Source of the DNA: Photorhabdus cinerea
Lineage (GTDB): Bacteria > Pseudomonadota > Gammaproteobacteria > Enterobacterales > Enterobacteriaceae
Assembly: GCF_011189575.1 (NCBI RefSeq)
Contig: NZ_PUJW01000006.1
Location: 162,221-226,220, forward strand
Length of the DNA stretch: 64,000 nt
Reading direction: 5' to 3'
Part shown: one piece after another, positions 17,213 to 25,166 of the stretch
Layout of the letters: each line of letters starts with the position of its first letter
Position numbering within the stretch: position 1 is the first letter of the stretch
Translations under genes and position numbers: made by a program
The notes under the pieces: model-generated
The model's database searches: none
Seen by the model: the letters and a program-made list of their open reading frames with translations, nothing else
What the model was told of the DNA's origin: nothing

Positions 17213-17313
17213 ATATGTGTGGGGGTTCTGATCTGTTGGGAGCCGGATGCGGTAGTTCCGCACGTCCGGTTCTAAGGAGGGGTCCGTCCGGGTAACCGGC
17301 GGGTCTACTCAAC
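17093..17313 (+). mobile_element. Group II intron 3' fragment with domains V and VI
   Basis: Domain V is readable at 17240-17273: it starts GAGCCGGATGCGG, has a TAGTT loop and closes with CCGCACGTCCGGTTC, so it keeps the catalytic AGC triad and the characteristic two-part hairpin. A domain VI-like GC-rich hairpin follows (17278-17305, with a GGTAACC loop region). The element ends in GGGTCTACTCAAC. The 5' structural domains I-IV and most of the reverse transcriptase gene are gone, so it cannot splice or move by itself. Confidence 0.8.
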
Positions 17314-17360
17314 TCAAGCCCCAATTAACAAACTTAAGAAGCGAAAAACGACGTCATTGT

Positions 17361-17389
17361 TTGACATCATAATGGGACCAAAATAGAAT
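17361..17389 (+). promoter_or_regulatory. Sigma-70-type promoter of hicAB
   Basis: TTGACA (17361-17366) and TAGAAT (17384-17389) are separated by 17 bases. The promoter is embedded in palindromes: ATGATATCAT at 17388-17397 and TGACGTCA at 17402-17409, with a further ACGTCA at 17351-17356. These are natural candidates for HicB or HicAB autorepression. Confidence 0.7.
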
Positions 17390-17421
17390 GATATCATCAA
17401 ATGACGTCAATGGGATGAAAG

Positions 17422-17700
17422 ATGATTAAGGTTAAAGAGCTGAGTTCAAAGCACCGCAAGACCCTTGCGGATGTGCTGACCATCCCGCCGAAATCCGGCA
17501 TAAAATGGGATGATGTAGTCAGCCTGATTAACAAACTGGGGGGGAAGATCAAGAACGGCAATGGATCACGCCGGAAGTTTATCCTCATGGGCTCAGTCTA
17601 TCAGACTCATCAACCTCATCCTGGTAACGTAATGGATAAAGGCGCAGTAAATGGCCTTCGTGAGTGGTTCGAAAATGTAATAGGGGTCGAACATGATTAA
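17422..17700 (+). CDS. hicA: HicA-family mRNA interferase toxin
   Basis: Predicted ribosome-independent mRNA-cleaving toxin with a dsRBD-like fold. It has 92 residues: SGIKWDDVVSLINKLGGKI at about 25-43 and the catalytic histidine region QTHQPHPGNVMDKGAV at about 58-73, then a closing helix LREWFENV. Typical HicA proteins run from 60 to 90 residues. It overlaps the antitoxin gene by 8 bases and has its own promoter. It sits in debris that replaced phage tail genes, consistent with a mobile toxin-antitoxin cassette. Confidence 0.86.
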   Translation: MIKVKELSSKHRKTLADVLTIPPKSGIKWDDVVSLINKLGGKIKNGNGSRRKFILMGSVYQTHQPHPGNVMDKGAVNGLREWFENVIGVEHD

Positions 17701-18040
17701 AAGCAACAACATTATGACTATCGACGGCCATCCCGCTTCTGTTATCTACGAAGCAGAAATTAGGGCCTTCCGCGGCAAGTTTCTGGATGTCACTGGATAT
17801 TGTGATTTCGTATCAAACAGTATTGACGGGCTTGAAAAAGAGGGACAAATTTCACTGGCTGAATATATAGAAACGTGCGAGGAAGAGGGAATTAACCCAT
17901 TCAAGGAAGAGGGCAAGCTAAAATCTTTTACTCTTCGTTATCCTGGCTGGCTGGAAGCTCGCTTGACTGCGGCGACAATATCACACGCAGTCTCAAAGAA
18001 CCAGTTCATAGTTCAGCTGCTTGAGCGGGAACTTCAATAA
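17693..18040 (+). CDS. hicB: HicB-family antitoxin
   Basis: Antitoxin and likely autorepressor for HicA. It has 115 residues. The N-terminal HicB fold reads IDGHPASVIYEAEIRAFRGKF and continues through VTGYCDFVSNSIDGLEKEG; the C-terminal 40 residues (FTLRYPGWLEARLTAATIS) look like a ribbon-helix-helix DNA-binding domain. The ATG at 17693 overlaps the hicA stop; a second ATG at 17714 would match shorter homologues. Confidence 0.88.
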   Translation: MIKSNNIMTIDGHPASVIYEAEIRAFRGKFLDVTGYCDFVSNSIDGLEKEGQISLAEYIETCEEEGINPFKEEGKLKSFTLRYPGWLEARLTAATISHAVSKNQFIVQLLERELQ

Positions 18041-18110
18041 AATAGATAATGCCGGACAGTGACAAAACTTGTTTTTATTGCTGTTTGGGGTTGTTGGGGT
18101 CTACTCAACC

Positions 18111-18181
18111 ACCCCAGCGATAACAGATACTGCAATAGTGACTTATCGAGGATACTTTCCTGTTCGGCCTTGATAAATGAA
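18111..18181. repeat. 71-nt direct repeat, copy B
   Basis: It matches 17023-17093 at 70 of 71 positions. On its left it is joined, after one extra C, to GGGTCTACTCAAC, the same 13 bases that end the group II intron fragment, suggesting that copy B is the original downstream flank (3' exon) of an intron. Confidence 0.9.
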
Positions 18182-18268
18182 AAAGCCTACAGTATGTGGG
18201 ATTGATAGATCTGTTAAGGTGATGGTTAAATTTTAATTAAGTATTTCTTATGAAAGTAATTTGTGGTG

Positions 18269-18290
18269 AAAGCCCCGTTTAAGGGGCTTT
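18269..18290. terminator. Hairpin terminator after the prophage debris
   Basis: AAAGCCCC and GGGGCTTT form an 8-bp stem around GTTTAA; the A/T flanks allow function in either direction. Confidence 0.7.
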
Positions 18291-18405
18291 GTCGTCAATG
18301 TGGACATTGGGTGGACGATGATAGAAAAAGTATATTTATTTTCAATATGTTATGGGTTGTATGTAGACACCATTCCTGTCTTTTCCCCCGCCTTCTGGTG
18401 GTTTG

Positions 18406-18449
18406 TTTATCTGGCTAAGATTAATTTATTTTAAAATCAACCAGATAAA
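18406..18449. repeat. 9-bp inverted repeat with AT-rich loop
   Basis: TTTATCTGG and CCAGATAAA flank 26 AT-rich bases. The role is unknown; it could be an operator or an attachment-site relic upstream of the lipid operon. Confidence 0.45.
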
Positions 18450-18756
18450 TATCAAATTATTAGTATTATTCATATCGGAGACCCTTGAACAATTCCGTAG
18501 TAAGCGATCTGATGTGGTGATATCTCAGGCTATTTAGTCTTCTTCTTTGTAGTGAGAGTCTTGCTGTTTCATGACGAATGGAGGTTGCTGTGAGTCAGAT
18601 CTTGCAAAACCCTCAGCCTCTTAATTGGACGATTTTGCCAGAAGGTAGTCTTTTCTGTGGTTTTTTTGTTGTTGTTATTCTGATCAATCCTGTTTATCTT
18701 ACTTCATTTAACTTAAGTAGATTTAATTATTCATGGTTCTCAGGAAGGGAAATACT

Positions 18757-19431
18757 ATGTCTGGTAACGAAATAAAAGATCGACGTCCGATCAAAATGCG
18801 CAATTCAGTATGGGCTGGGAAAGCGGCTAAGTGGCTGCAATATCACGGGGTGACACCAAATAGTATATCTGTTGCTAGTGTTGTTTTTGCTGCATTAGCT
18901 GGATTGTGTTTCGCGGCCTGTTTTGAGGGCCAACCCTTCTGGTTAACTTCAGTATTATTGATTATTGGGGCTTTACTTATTCAGGTCAGGTTAGTGTGTA
19001 ATTTATTGGATGGAATGGTTGCTGTTGAAGGTGGTCTGAGGACATCTGCCGGCACTGTTTTTAATGATCTTCCCGATCGTATCGCTGATTCTTTTATTTT
19101 GATTGGATTGGGATACGGTTTAACTCTTTTCCCATTTGCAATTTCCCTTGGTTGTATTGCGGCATTATTGGCCGTTTTGACCGCTTATATTCGCTTATTA
19201 GGCGGTACTTGCGGTTTGCCTCAGCGTTTTCTTGGCCCAATGGCGAAACAACATCGTATGGCATTAATTACTGTTGGTTCAATTGTCGCGGCTTTTTTGC
19301 CTCAGTTATGGGGCCAGTATCTTTTGTTTGTGGTATTAGTCGCTATCACCTTGGGTTGTCTCTGGACATGTATTCGTCGAACTAGAGTCATATTAAATGA
19401 ATTGCAAGAGAAGGATGCTTGTAATGAATAA
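18757..19431 (+). CDS. CDP-alcohol phosphatidyltransferase family protein (YnbA-like)
   Basis: Integral membrane enzyme expected to transfer a phosphatidyl group from CDP-diacylglycerol to an unknown alcohol. The ATG at 18757, 6 bases after an AGGAAGGGA ribosome site, gives 224 residues with about six hydrophobic segments. The family signature is present in variant form around residues 86-112: LLDGMVAVEGG, then GTVFNDLPDRIAD. The usual DGxxAR reads DGMVAV and the first Asp after the Gly reads Asn, as in E. coli YnbA for the latter. It is the first gene of a three-gene operon with an acyltransferase and a cytidylyltransferase. The substrate is not predictable from sequence. Confidence 0.8.
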   Translation: MSGNEIKDRRPIKMRNSVWAGKAAKWLQYHGVTPNSISVASVVFAALAGLCFAACFEGQPFWLTSVLLIIGALLIQVRLVCNLLDGMVAVEGGLRTSAGTVFNDLPDRIADSFILIGLGYGLTLFPFAISLGCIAALLAVLTAYIRLLGGTCGLPQRFLGPMAKQHRMALITVGSIVAAFLPQLWGQYLLFVVLVAITLGCLWTCIRRTRVILNELQEKDACNE

Positions 19432-20065
19432 GTCCCAAAAGGTGACACTGGTAAGTAAAGGCATGGGTTCTTTTCTGTCCGGGCTTTGCCGTTTGTTAAC
19501 CGGTGTGAGAATTCGTTGGATTGGATGTAAGCCATCAGTGGCTTCCCGAATTTATTATGCTAATCATACCAGTCATCTGGATGGGTTAGTTATCTGGGCT
19601 GGGTTTCCTCGGGCATTACGTTATCGGGTGCATCCGGTCGCTGCTCGTGATTATTGGAGTAAAACTCGTCTGCGCAGGTATTTTATCAATAAAGTTTTTC
19701 GGGCAGTGCTTATTGATCGTAGAGGAGAGGATTGTTTAAAGGGAAATACTCTTACGCCAATGGAGGATGTATTAAAACGAGGGGAGTCTTTAATTTTGTT
19801 CCCAGAGGGGACACGAGGAAGTGGGGAGCAAATTAATAAGTTTAAAGGCGGTCTATATTATTTAGCGAAGAAATATCCTGATGTTGAGCTTATTCCTGTT
19901 TATCTGGAAAATTTAAACAGGGTTTTGCCAAAAGGTTCGGCACTTGTTGTTCCTGTTATTTGTTCGGCAACATTTGGTCAGCCTTTGGAGAAATTAGGCG
20001 AAAAAGAGGAGAAAGCTGATTTTCTCCAGCGGGCTCGTCTGGCATTGGAGGTGTTAATATTATGA
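19424..20065 (+). CDS. PlsC-like 1-acyl-sn-glycerol-3-phosphate acyltransferase family protein
   Basis: Predicted acyltransferase making phosphatidic acid or a related lipid. The ATG at 19424 overlaps the previous gene by 8 bases and gives 213 residues (MNKSQKVTLVSKGMG). The catalytic HX4D motif is NHTSHLDG near residue 45, and the phosphate-binding motif is LFPEGTRGSG near residue 125. An N-terminal amphipathic segment probably holds it on the inner membrane. It is too short to be the housekeeping PlsC (about 245 residues), and its operon context points to a specialised pathway. Confidence 0.85.
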   Translation: MNKSQKVTLVSKGMGSFLSGLCRLLTGVRIRWIGCKPSVASRIYYANHTSHLDGLVIWAGFPRALRYRVHPVAARDYWSKTRLRRYFINKVFRAVLIDRRGEDCLKGNTLTPMEDVLKRGESLILFPEGTRGSGEQINKFKGGLYYLAKKYPDVELIPVYLENLNRVLPKGSALVVPVICSATFGQPLEKLGEKEEKADFLQRARLALEVLIL

Positions 20066-21006
20066 CTATGCTTAATAATAAACTACTCCTGTTGCTGGGT
20101 GGTATGTTCGTGCCGTTAATTATTGCCAGTATTGTTGGCGCAATACTATCTTTCAAATATTCAAAGGATAACAGTAATGCGACAATCGATAATCTGAATG
20201 CCCGCATCCGTGGCTGGTGGGGAATGTGTGTTGTTTGTTTGTTATCAGTGATTATTGGGCCAATCGGTTCAGTTTTATTATTTGCAAGTATGTCATTTTT
20301 CGCTTTACGGGAATTTTTTACTCTGACACCAACACGACGAAGTGACCATGAAGCCATGTTTTGGTGTTTCTTTATTTTTATGCCATTGCAATATATTGCC
20401 GTTGGTATTCAGTGGTATGGTGTGTTTTCTATTTTTATCCCTGTTTATGTTGTCCTGTTTTTACCTGCCCGTATTGCATTGGCTGGTGATACGACTAATT
20501 TTCTAGAGCGGACGGCTAAAATACAGTGGGGAATGTTAGTTGCTGTATTCTGTATTAGTCATGCACCTGCGTTATTGATGTTGAATATTCCTGGTTATGA
20601 AGGGGAAAATGTCGAATTACTCCTGTTTTTGATGATTGTGGTGCAGATGTCGGATGTTTTGCAGTACGTGTTTGGTAAATTATTTGGCAAACATCCTATT
20701 GTGCCTAAATTGAGTCCTAATAAGACAGTTGAAGGTTTTGTCGGCGGCATTTTGGCGTCGGTTTTATTAGGCATGTCGCTTTATTGGGTAACGCCATTTT
20801 CTCCGTGGGAGGCAGGTTTGATGTCGTTAGCGATTACGCTGATGGGCTTTATTGGTGGCTTGTGTATGTCGGCGATAAAACGCGATAGTGGCATTAAAGA
20901 TTTTGGTGAAATGATTGAAGGTCACGGCGGCATGTTAGACCGAATCGATTCTTTGTGTTTTTCTGCCCCAGTATTTTTTCACCTGACACGTTATTTTTAT
21001 ACATAG
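20062..21006 (+). CDS. Phosphatidate cytidylyltransferase paralogue (CdsA/YnbB-like)
   Basis: Predicted to make CDP-diacylglycerol from phosphatidate and CTP. It has 314 residues with about eight membrane segments. The C-terminal CDS signature is complete: SAIKRDSGIKDFGEMIEGHGG followed by MLDRIDS (about residues 272-299). The ATGA overlap with the acyltransferase indicates coupling. Length and extra N-terminal helices fit YnbB-type paralogues more than housekeeping CdsA (about 285 residues). Confidence 0.88.
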   Translation: MTMLNNKLLLLLGGMFVPLIIASIVGAILSFKYSKDNSNATIDNLNARIRGWWGMCVVCLLSVIIGPIGSVLLFASMSFFALREFFTLTPTRRSDHEAMFWCFFIFMPLQYIAVGIQWYGVFSIFIPVYVVLFLPARIALAGDTTNFLERTAKIQWGMLVAVFCISHAPALLMLNIPGYEGENVELLLFLMIVVQMSDVLQYVFGKLFGKHPIVPKLSPNKTVEGFVGGILASVLLGMSLYWVTPFSPWEAGLMSLAITLMGFIGGLCMSAIKRDSGIKDFGEMIEGHGGMLDRIDSLCFSAPVFFHLTRYFYT

Positions 21007-21386
21007 TGGAGTGGAAAGATACTAACGTAATGAATGAGGATTATAGGTGTGAGCACTGTGGCGTTGGTTACCGCAGTGCTGGTTTCTGTTTTGTTGGTGA
21101 CTTGTGACAATCTGCTGGTAAGGTGTATTTTTGGTGAGTATGTGAAATGTGGGACTGTAATTAAATTATTTTCAGTTAAATTGATCTCAAAAAGGGACTC
21201 ATTGTTAATGCAGACTTGGTTTTTTACCGTATTATATGTAGGGTTGAATCAATTCAGCATGATTGTCTCAGTGCGTTAGGCAATAACAGGTTAAAAAGGC
21301 AGATTTCTGTTTCAGGCAAAGTGATAGCATACGAAGCCCGCTGTTAGCGGGTTTGCAAATATTACATCTACAAGTCAGAGGTCATC
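21007..21386. other. Intergenic region between lipid operon and pfkA
   Basis: It contains no convincing gene; a weak 81-codon frame at 21034-21279 has no ribosome site and no family resemblance. The terminator at 21334-21354 is the only clear element, and the pfkA promoter must lie in or before it. Confidence 0.6.
21334..21354 (+). terminator. Rho-independent-like terminator of the lipid operon
   Basis: AAGCCCGCTGTTAGCGGGTTT forms an 8-bp stem with a short loop, 33 bases before pfkA. The T-run is short. Confidence 0.7.
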
Positions 21387-22358
21387 ATGGTCAATGAGAT
21401 CAAAAGAATCGGTGTCTTAACGAGTGGCGGTGATGCGCCGGGTATGAATGCGGCTATTCGCGGTGTGGTTCGTGCAGGATTAACCGAAGGGTTAGAAGTT
21501 TTCGGTATTTATGATGGTTATCTTGGCTTGTATAAGAACCGCATGAAGAAACTCGACCGTTTCAGCGTATCCGATATGATTAACCGTGGTGGTACTTTCC
21601 TGGGCTCAGCTCGTTTCCCTGAGTTTAGAGATGAGAAGGTGCGGGCTATCGCTATTGAGAATATGAGAAATAATGGCCTTGATGCACTGGTCGTCATTGG
21701 TGGTGATGGTTCTTATCTTGGGGCGAAGAAGCTGACAGAAGCGGGTTTCCCATGTATTGGTCTGCCAGGCACTATTGATAATGATGTGGCGGGTACAGAT
21801 TATACTATCGGCTATTTCACTGCGCTGGAAACGGTTGTTGAAGCCATTGACCGGCTGCGTGATACTTCGACTTCCCACAAACGTATTTCTATCGTTGAAG
21901 TGATGGGGCGTTATTGTGGTGATCTGACTTTGTCAGCTGCAATTGCGGGGGGATGTGAGTTTATCGTGTTGCCCGAAGTCTCATTTAGCCGTGATGAACT
22001 GGTTGCTGAAATTAAAGCAGGTATTGATAAAGGTAAACGCCATGCGATCGTTGCGATTACTGAACACGTTTGTGATGTGTATGAACTGGCGAGACATATT
22101 GAAAAAGAGACTTATCATGAAACTCGTGCAACGGTTTTAGGCCATATTCAGCGTGGTGGTTCCCCGGTTGCTTATGATCGTATTCTGGCTTCTCGCATGG
22201 GAGCATATTCTATTCAATTGCTGCTGGAAGGTTATGGTGGTCGTTGTGTTGGTATCCAGAACGAGAAACTTGTTCACCATGACATCATTGATGCAGTGCA
22301 GAATATGAAACGTGTGTTTAAACAGGATTGGCTGGAAACCGCGAAAAAACTGTATTAA
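21387..22358 (+). CDS. pfkA: 6-phosphofructokinase isozyme I
   Basis: Committed step of glycolysis: fructose 6-phosphate plus ATP to fructose 1,6-bisphosphate, in the cytosol. It has 323 residues (E. coli PfkA 320). Signatures are IGVLTSGGDAPGMNAAIRG (nucleotide site), GGDGSYLGAKKL, the catalytic GTIDNDVAGTDYTIGY and the PFK signature near residue 245, RATVLGHIQRGGSPVAYDR. A GAGGT ribosome site precedes the ATG. A terminator follows at 22403-22420. Confidence 0.98.
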   Translation: MVNEIKRIGVLTSGGDAPGMNAAIRGVVRAGLTEGLEVFGIYDGYLGLYKNRMKKLDRFSVSDMINRGGTFLGSARFPEFRDEKVRAIAIENMRNNGLDALVVIGGDGSYLGAKKLTEAGFPCIGLPGTIDNDVAGTDYTIGYFTALETVVEAIDRLRDTSTSHKRISIVEVMGRYCGDLTLSAAIAGGCEFIVLPEVSFSRDELVAEIKAGIDKGKRHAIVAITEHVCDVYELARHIEKETYHETRATVLGHIQRGGSPVAYDRILASRMGAYSIQLLLEGYGGRCVGIQNEKLVHHDIIDAVQNMKRVFKQDWLETAKKLY

Positions 22359-22402
22359 TTATTCCCTGTTGCCTGTAAATGCAGGAAAATTTGTATCTGT
22401 TG

Positions 22403-22425
22403 CAGCCTCGTTGGAGGCTGTAATT
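22403..22425 (+). terminator. pfkA terminator
   Basis: CAGCCTC and GAGGCTG pair around TTTG-length loop sequence and are followed by TAATTTTT. Confidence 0.85.
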
Positions 22426-22541
22426 TTTCCTCAGTATATTCCTCTGGCGTATAAGTGAATGCTTTTAATTATTTCTGAGAGATAACGCTTTCTGTCAGCC
22501 TTGAATTTCATAACAGTTAAAACCGTTTGGGAGAAATCCAG

Positions 22542-23543
22542 ATGAAAGTCAGATGGCATGTGGGATTGGCGTTACTGTTTGTTGCTAGTAGCAGCCTGTG
22601 GGCAAAAGATCTTCAGCTTCTTAATGTTTCCTATGATCCAACCAGAGAGTTTTATCAGCAATATAATCAGGAATTTAGTCATTATTGGCAGCAGAAGACT
22701 GGGGATAAAGTGATAATCCGGCAATCTCATGGCGGTTCCGGTAAGCAGGCAACTTCTGTTATCAATGGCCTTGATGCGGATGTTGTGACGCTGGCTTTGG
22801 CCTATGATGTGGATGCGATTGCCGAGCGCGGTCGGATAGATAAAGCATGGATTAAGCGGTTGCGAGATAACTCAGCACCTTATACTTCAACAATTGTTTT
22901 TCTGGTGCGGAAAGGCAATCCGAAACAGATTAAAGACTGGTCAGATTTAATTCGTACAGGTGTATCTGTTGTGACACCCAATCCAAAAACATCAGGTGGA
23001 GCGCGCTGGAACTATCTGGCTGCATGGGGTTATGGGTTGGCTCATAACAATCAGGATCAGGATAAAGCGAAAGCGTTTGTGAAAGCACTTTACCAAAATG
23101 TTGAAGTGTTAGATTCAGGTGCAAGGGGAGCGACCAATACTTTTGTCGAACGTGGCCTTGGAGATGTATTAATTGCCTGGGAGAATGAGGCGTTATTGGT
23201 TATCAATGAGCTTGATAAAGACAAATTCGAAATTGTGACACCAAGTTCTTCAATTCTTGCTGAGCCAACAGTTTCTGTTGTTGATAAAGTGGTTGATAAA
23301 CGTGGTAGTCGTGAGCTGGCAACGGAATATCTACAATACCTTTACTCTCCTGCTGGGCAAGAGATAGCCGCTAAAAACTATTATCGTCCACGTGATAAAG
23401 CGGTTGCCGATAAATACCGGTCTGTTTTTCCTGAATTGGAATTATTTACTGTCGACGAAGTATTTGGTGGTTGGGGAAAAGCTCAGAAGGTACATTTTGT
23501 GACAGGTGGTGTGTTTGATGAGATTATTCAGCGCCAGAAATAA
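22542..23543 (+). CDS. sbp: Periplasmic sulfate-binding protein
   Basis: High-affinity sulfate receptor for the CysTWA ABC importer. The ATG at 22542 gives 333 residues (E. coli Sbp 329). A signal peptide ends at SSLWA-KD (about residue 20). Family motifs include LLNVSYDPTREFYQQYN, QSHGGSGKQATSVINGLDA and NPKTSGGARWNYLAAWGYG. In E. coli, cdh separates sbp and tpiA; here it does not. The genes converge on a shared hairpin. Confidence 0.97.
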   Translation: MKVRWHVGLALLFVASSSLWAKDLQLLNVSYDPTREFYQQYNQEFSHYWQQKTGDKVIIRQSHGGSGKQATSVINGLDADVVTLALAYDVDAIAERGRIDKAWIKRLRDNSAPYTSTIVFLVRKGNPKQIKDWSDLIRTGVSVVTPNPKTSGGARWNYLAAWGYGLAHNNQDQDKAKAFVKALYQNVEVLDSGARGATNTFVERGLGDVLIAWENEALLVINELDKDKFEIVTPSSSILAEPTVSVVDKVVDKRGSRELATEYLQYLYSPAGQEIAAKNYYRPRDKAVADKYRSVFPELELFTVDEVFGGWGKAQKVHFVTGGVFDEIIQRQK

Positions 23544-23546
23544 ATA

Positions 23547-23568
23547 GCCGCCGTAGTTATACGGCGGC
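23547..23568. terminator. Hairpin between convergent sbp and tpiA
   Basis: GCCGCCGT and ACGGCGGC pair perfectly around AGTTAT. It probably serves both genes. Confidence 0.7.
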
Positions 23569-23606
23569 CAATGACTATTTTATGGTCATATTGATAAAAC
23601 GATGAA

Positions 23607-24374
23607 TTATACTTTTTTCGCTGTTACCGCGGCTTTTACGATAACAGCGAAAGTGTCAGCTTTCAGGGAAGCACCACCAACCAGAGCACCGTCAATGTCT
23701 GGTTGAGCGAATAGTTCAGCTGCGTTATTTGCATTCACAGAACCGCCGTACTGGATAATGACTTGTTCTGCGATTGCTGCGTCTTTCTTCGCAATATGAT
23801 CACGAATAAATTTGTGCACAGCTTGAGCTTGTGCTGGTGTTGCTGATTTACCGGTACCGATCGCCCAGACAGGTTCGTAAGCGATTACTGCTTCTTGGAA
23901 TGCTTCCACTCCCAGTAAGTTCAGCACAGCATCAATTTGCCTTGCACATACAGTTTCAGTCTGACCGGCTTCGTTTTCCTGTTCCGTTTCACCGATGCAC
24001 AGAACTGGGATCAGATCTTGTTGTTTAAGAACAGCAAATTTTTTCGCAATGAATTCGTCGCTTTCTTTGTGGTAAGTACGGCGTTCGGAGTGGCCGATGA
24101 TAATGTATTCTGCGCCAATGTCTTTCAGCATTTTGGCAGAAGTTTCACCAGTAAATGCGCCAGACAAGTTTACATCGACGTCTTGTGCGCCCAAAGCAAT
24201 GTGACTGCCAACCAGCGCTTGTTTAGCCTGAAAGAGATAAAGTGCTGGTGGCGCGATAGCAATTTCACAGCCAGCAACATGGTTCAGTTCTTTACGCAGG
24301 CCAGTAATAAGTTCGTTAACCATGTGGGTACTGCCGTTTAATTTCCAGTTACCCATAACCAGTGGATGCCGCAT
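23607..24374 (-). CDS. tpiA: Triose-phosphate isomerase
   Basis: Interconverts dihydroxyacetone phosphate and glyceraldehyde 3-phosphate. It has 255 residues, identical in length to E. coli TpiA. Catalytic landmarks: GNWKLNG (Lys near residue 11), IIGHSERR (His near 95) and the signature AYEPVWAIGTG (Glu near 167), with the phosphate-gripping IQYGGSVNANN. It is monocistronic. Confidence 0.98.
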   Translation of the reverse strand: MRHPLVMGNWKLNGSTHMVNELITGLRKELNHVAGCEIAIAPPALYLFQAKQALVGSHIALGAQDVDVNLSGAFTGETSAKMLKDIGAEYIIIGHSERRTYHKESDEFIAKKFAVLKQQDLIPVLCIGETEQENEAGQTETVCARQIDAVLNLLGVEAFQEAVIAYEPVWAIGTGKSATPAQAQAVHKFIRDHIAKKDAAIAEQVIIQYGGSVNANNAAELFAQPDIDGALVGGASLKADTFAVIVKAAVTAKKV

Positions 24375-24508
24375 GTTTTTTCCTCCAACCAGAGAATTTT
24401 TAAGTAGTGGATTGAATGAAATTCATTCTTGGAATAGATTCGGTAGTCAGGGTCCACAGTATAGTGATCATTACAAACAATAGCTTTGTTTTTTATCACT
24501 AATCTTGA

Positions 24509-25105
24509 TTAGTTGTCAGGTTCAGATAGTGATAGCTTAATCGGTTCAATAGCGAAAGTTAGTATCTTTTCGCTACTACTTATCACAATATAGCGAATTG
24601 CCCCAATATTTTGGCTATAAAATGGCGATTTTTTGCCGTTTTTCAATAAATTATCAATATTCTCTTTGCCTTGCTCCGGTGAAAGGGTCGGGTTAAAGTG
24701 GCGCATCAGAGCTATCATATATTGCTCTATCAAAGTTTGATTTTTTTGAGTTTCTATTTCATCTTCTGATGGTAACAACGTGAGTTGTAGGCTTTTGATT
24801 TTTTCATTTCCCCGTTCCAGAACGGCGGAAGAGTAAAGTTTCTCATTGATTTTGCTGGCTGCCCGTGTCAGTGGCAGAAGAATGTCTTTGCCGGTGATTA
24901 CGCGATACTCATGTAGTGGTAATGCCGGATTGCGGCGATTATATTTTTCACGAAACAGCGGGATGGTTTCATCAAAGGATGGTGCATTTGGTAGAAGATA
25001 AATTGCCTGAGTTGCTGTTGATCTATCAGTATTGGCTACCAACGGCAGGTTGACGCTGATTGTTACTAATATCATAGCCAGAAATTTATTGATGCTGATT
25101 TTCAT
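24509..25105 (-). CDS. yiiQ: DUF1454 family periplasmic protein YiiQ
   Basis: Exported protein of unknown function, 198 residues, at the yiiQ position between tpiA and yiiR. A signal peptide (MKISINKFLAMILVTISVNL, cut near VANTD) is followed by APSFDETIPLFREKYN and HFNPTLSPEQGKENIDNLL, typical of the family. No enzymatic motif is seen. Confidence 0.88.
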   Translation of the reverse strand: MKISINKFLAMILVTISVNLPLVANTDRSTATQAIYLLPNAPSFDETIPLFREKYNRRNPALPLHEYRVITGKDILLPLTRAASKINEKLYSSAVLERGNEKIKSLQLTLLPSEDEIETQKNQTLIEQYMIALMRHFNPTLSPEQGKENIDNLLKNGKKSPFYSQNIGAIRYIVISSSEKILTFAIEPIKLSLSEPDN

Positions 25106-25166
25106 GTTGCCACTCGCTTAGGTTAAACTGCACTGAAAAACAGAATACACGATTGGAAAAGAATAA

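Larger units (their letters stand above)
18041..18756. other. Intergenic junction between prophage remnant and chromosome
   Basis: No credible gene is seen in these 716 bases. They hold a second copy of the intron 3' tip (GGGTCTACTCAAC, 18097-18109), repeat copy B, a terminator hairpin at 18269-18290 and an inverted repeat at 18406-18449. The prophage attachment site probably lies here or was deleted; I could not identify it. Confidence 0.7.

Noticed and set aside
21034..21279. Rightward 81-codon frame between the lipid operon and pfkA
   Set aside because: There is no ribosome site, no signal of a known family, and composition looks non-coding.
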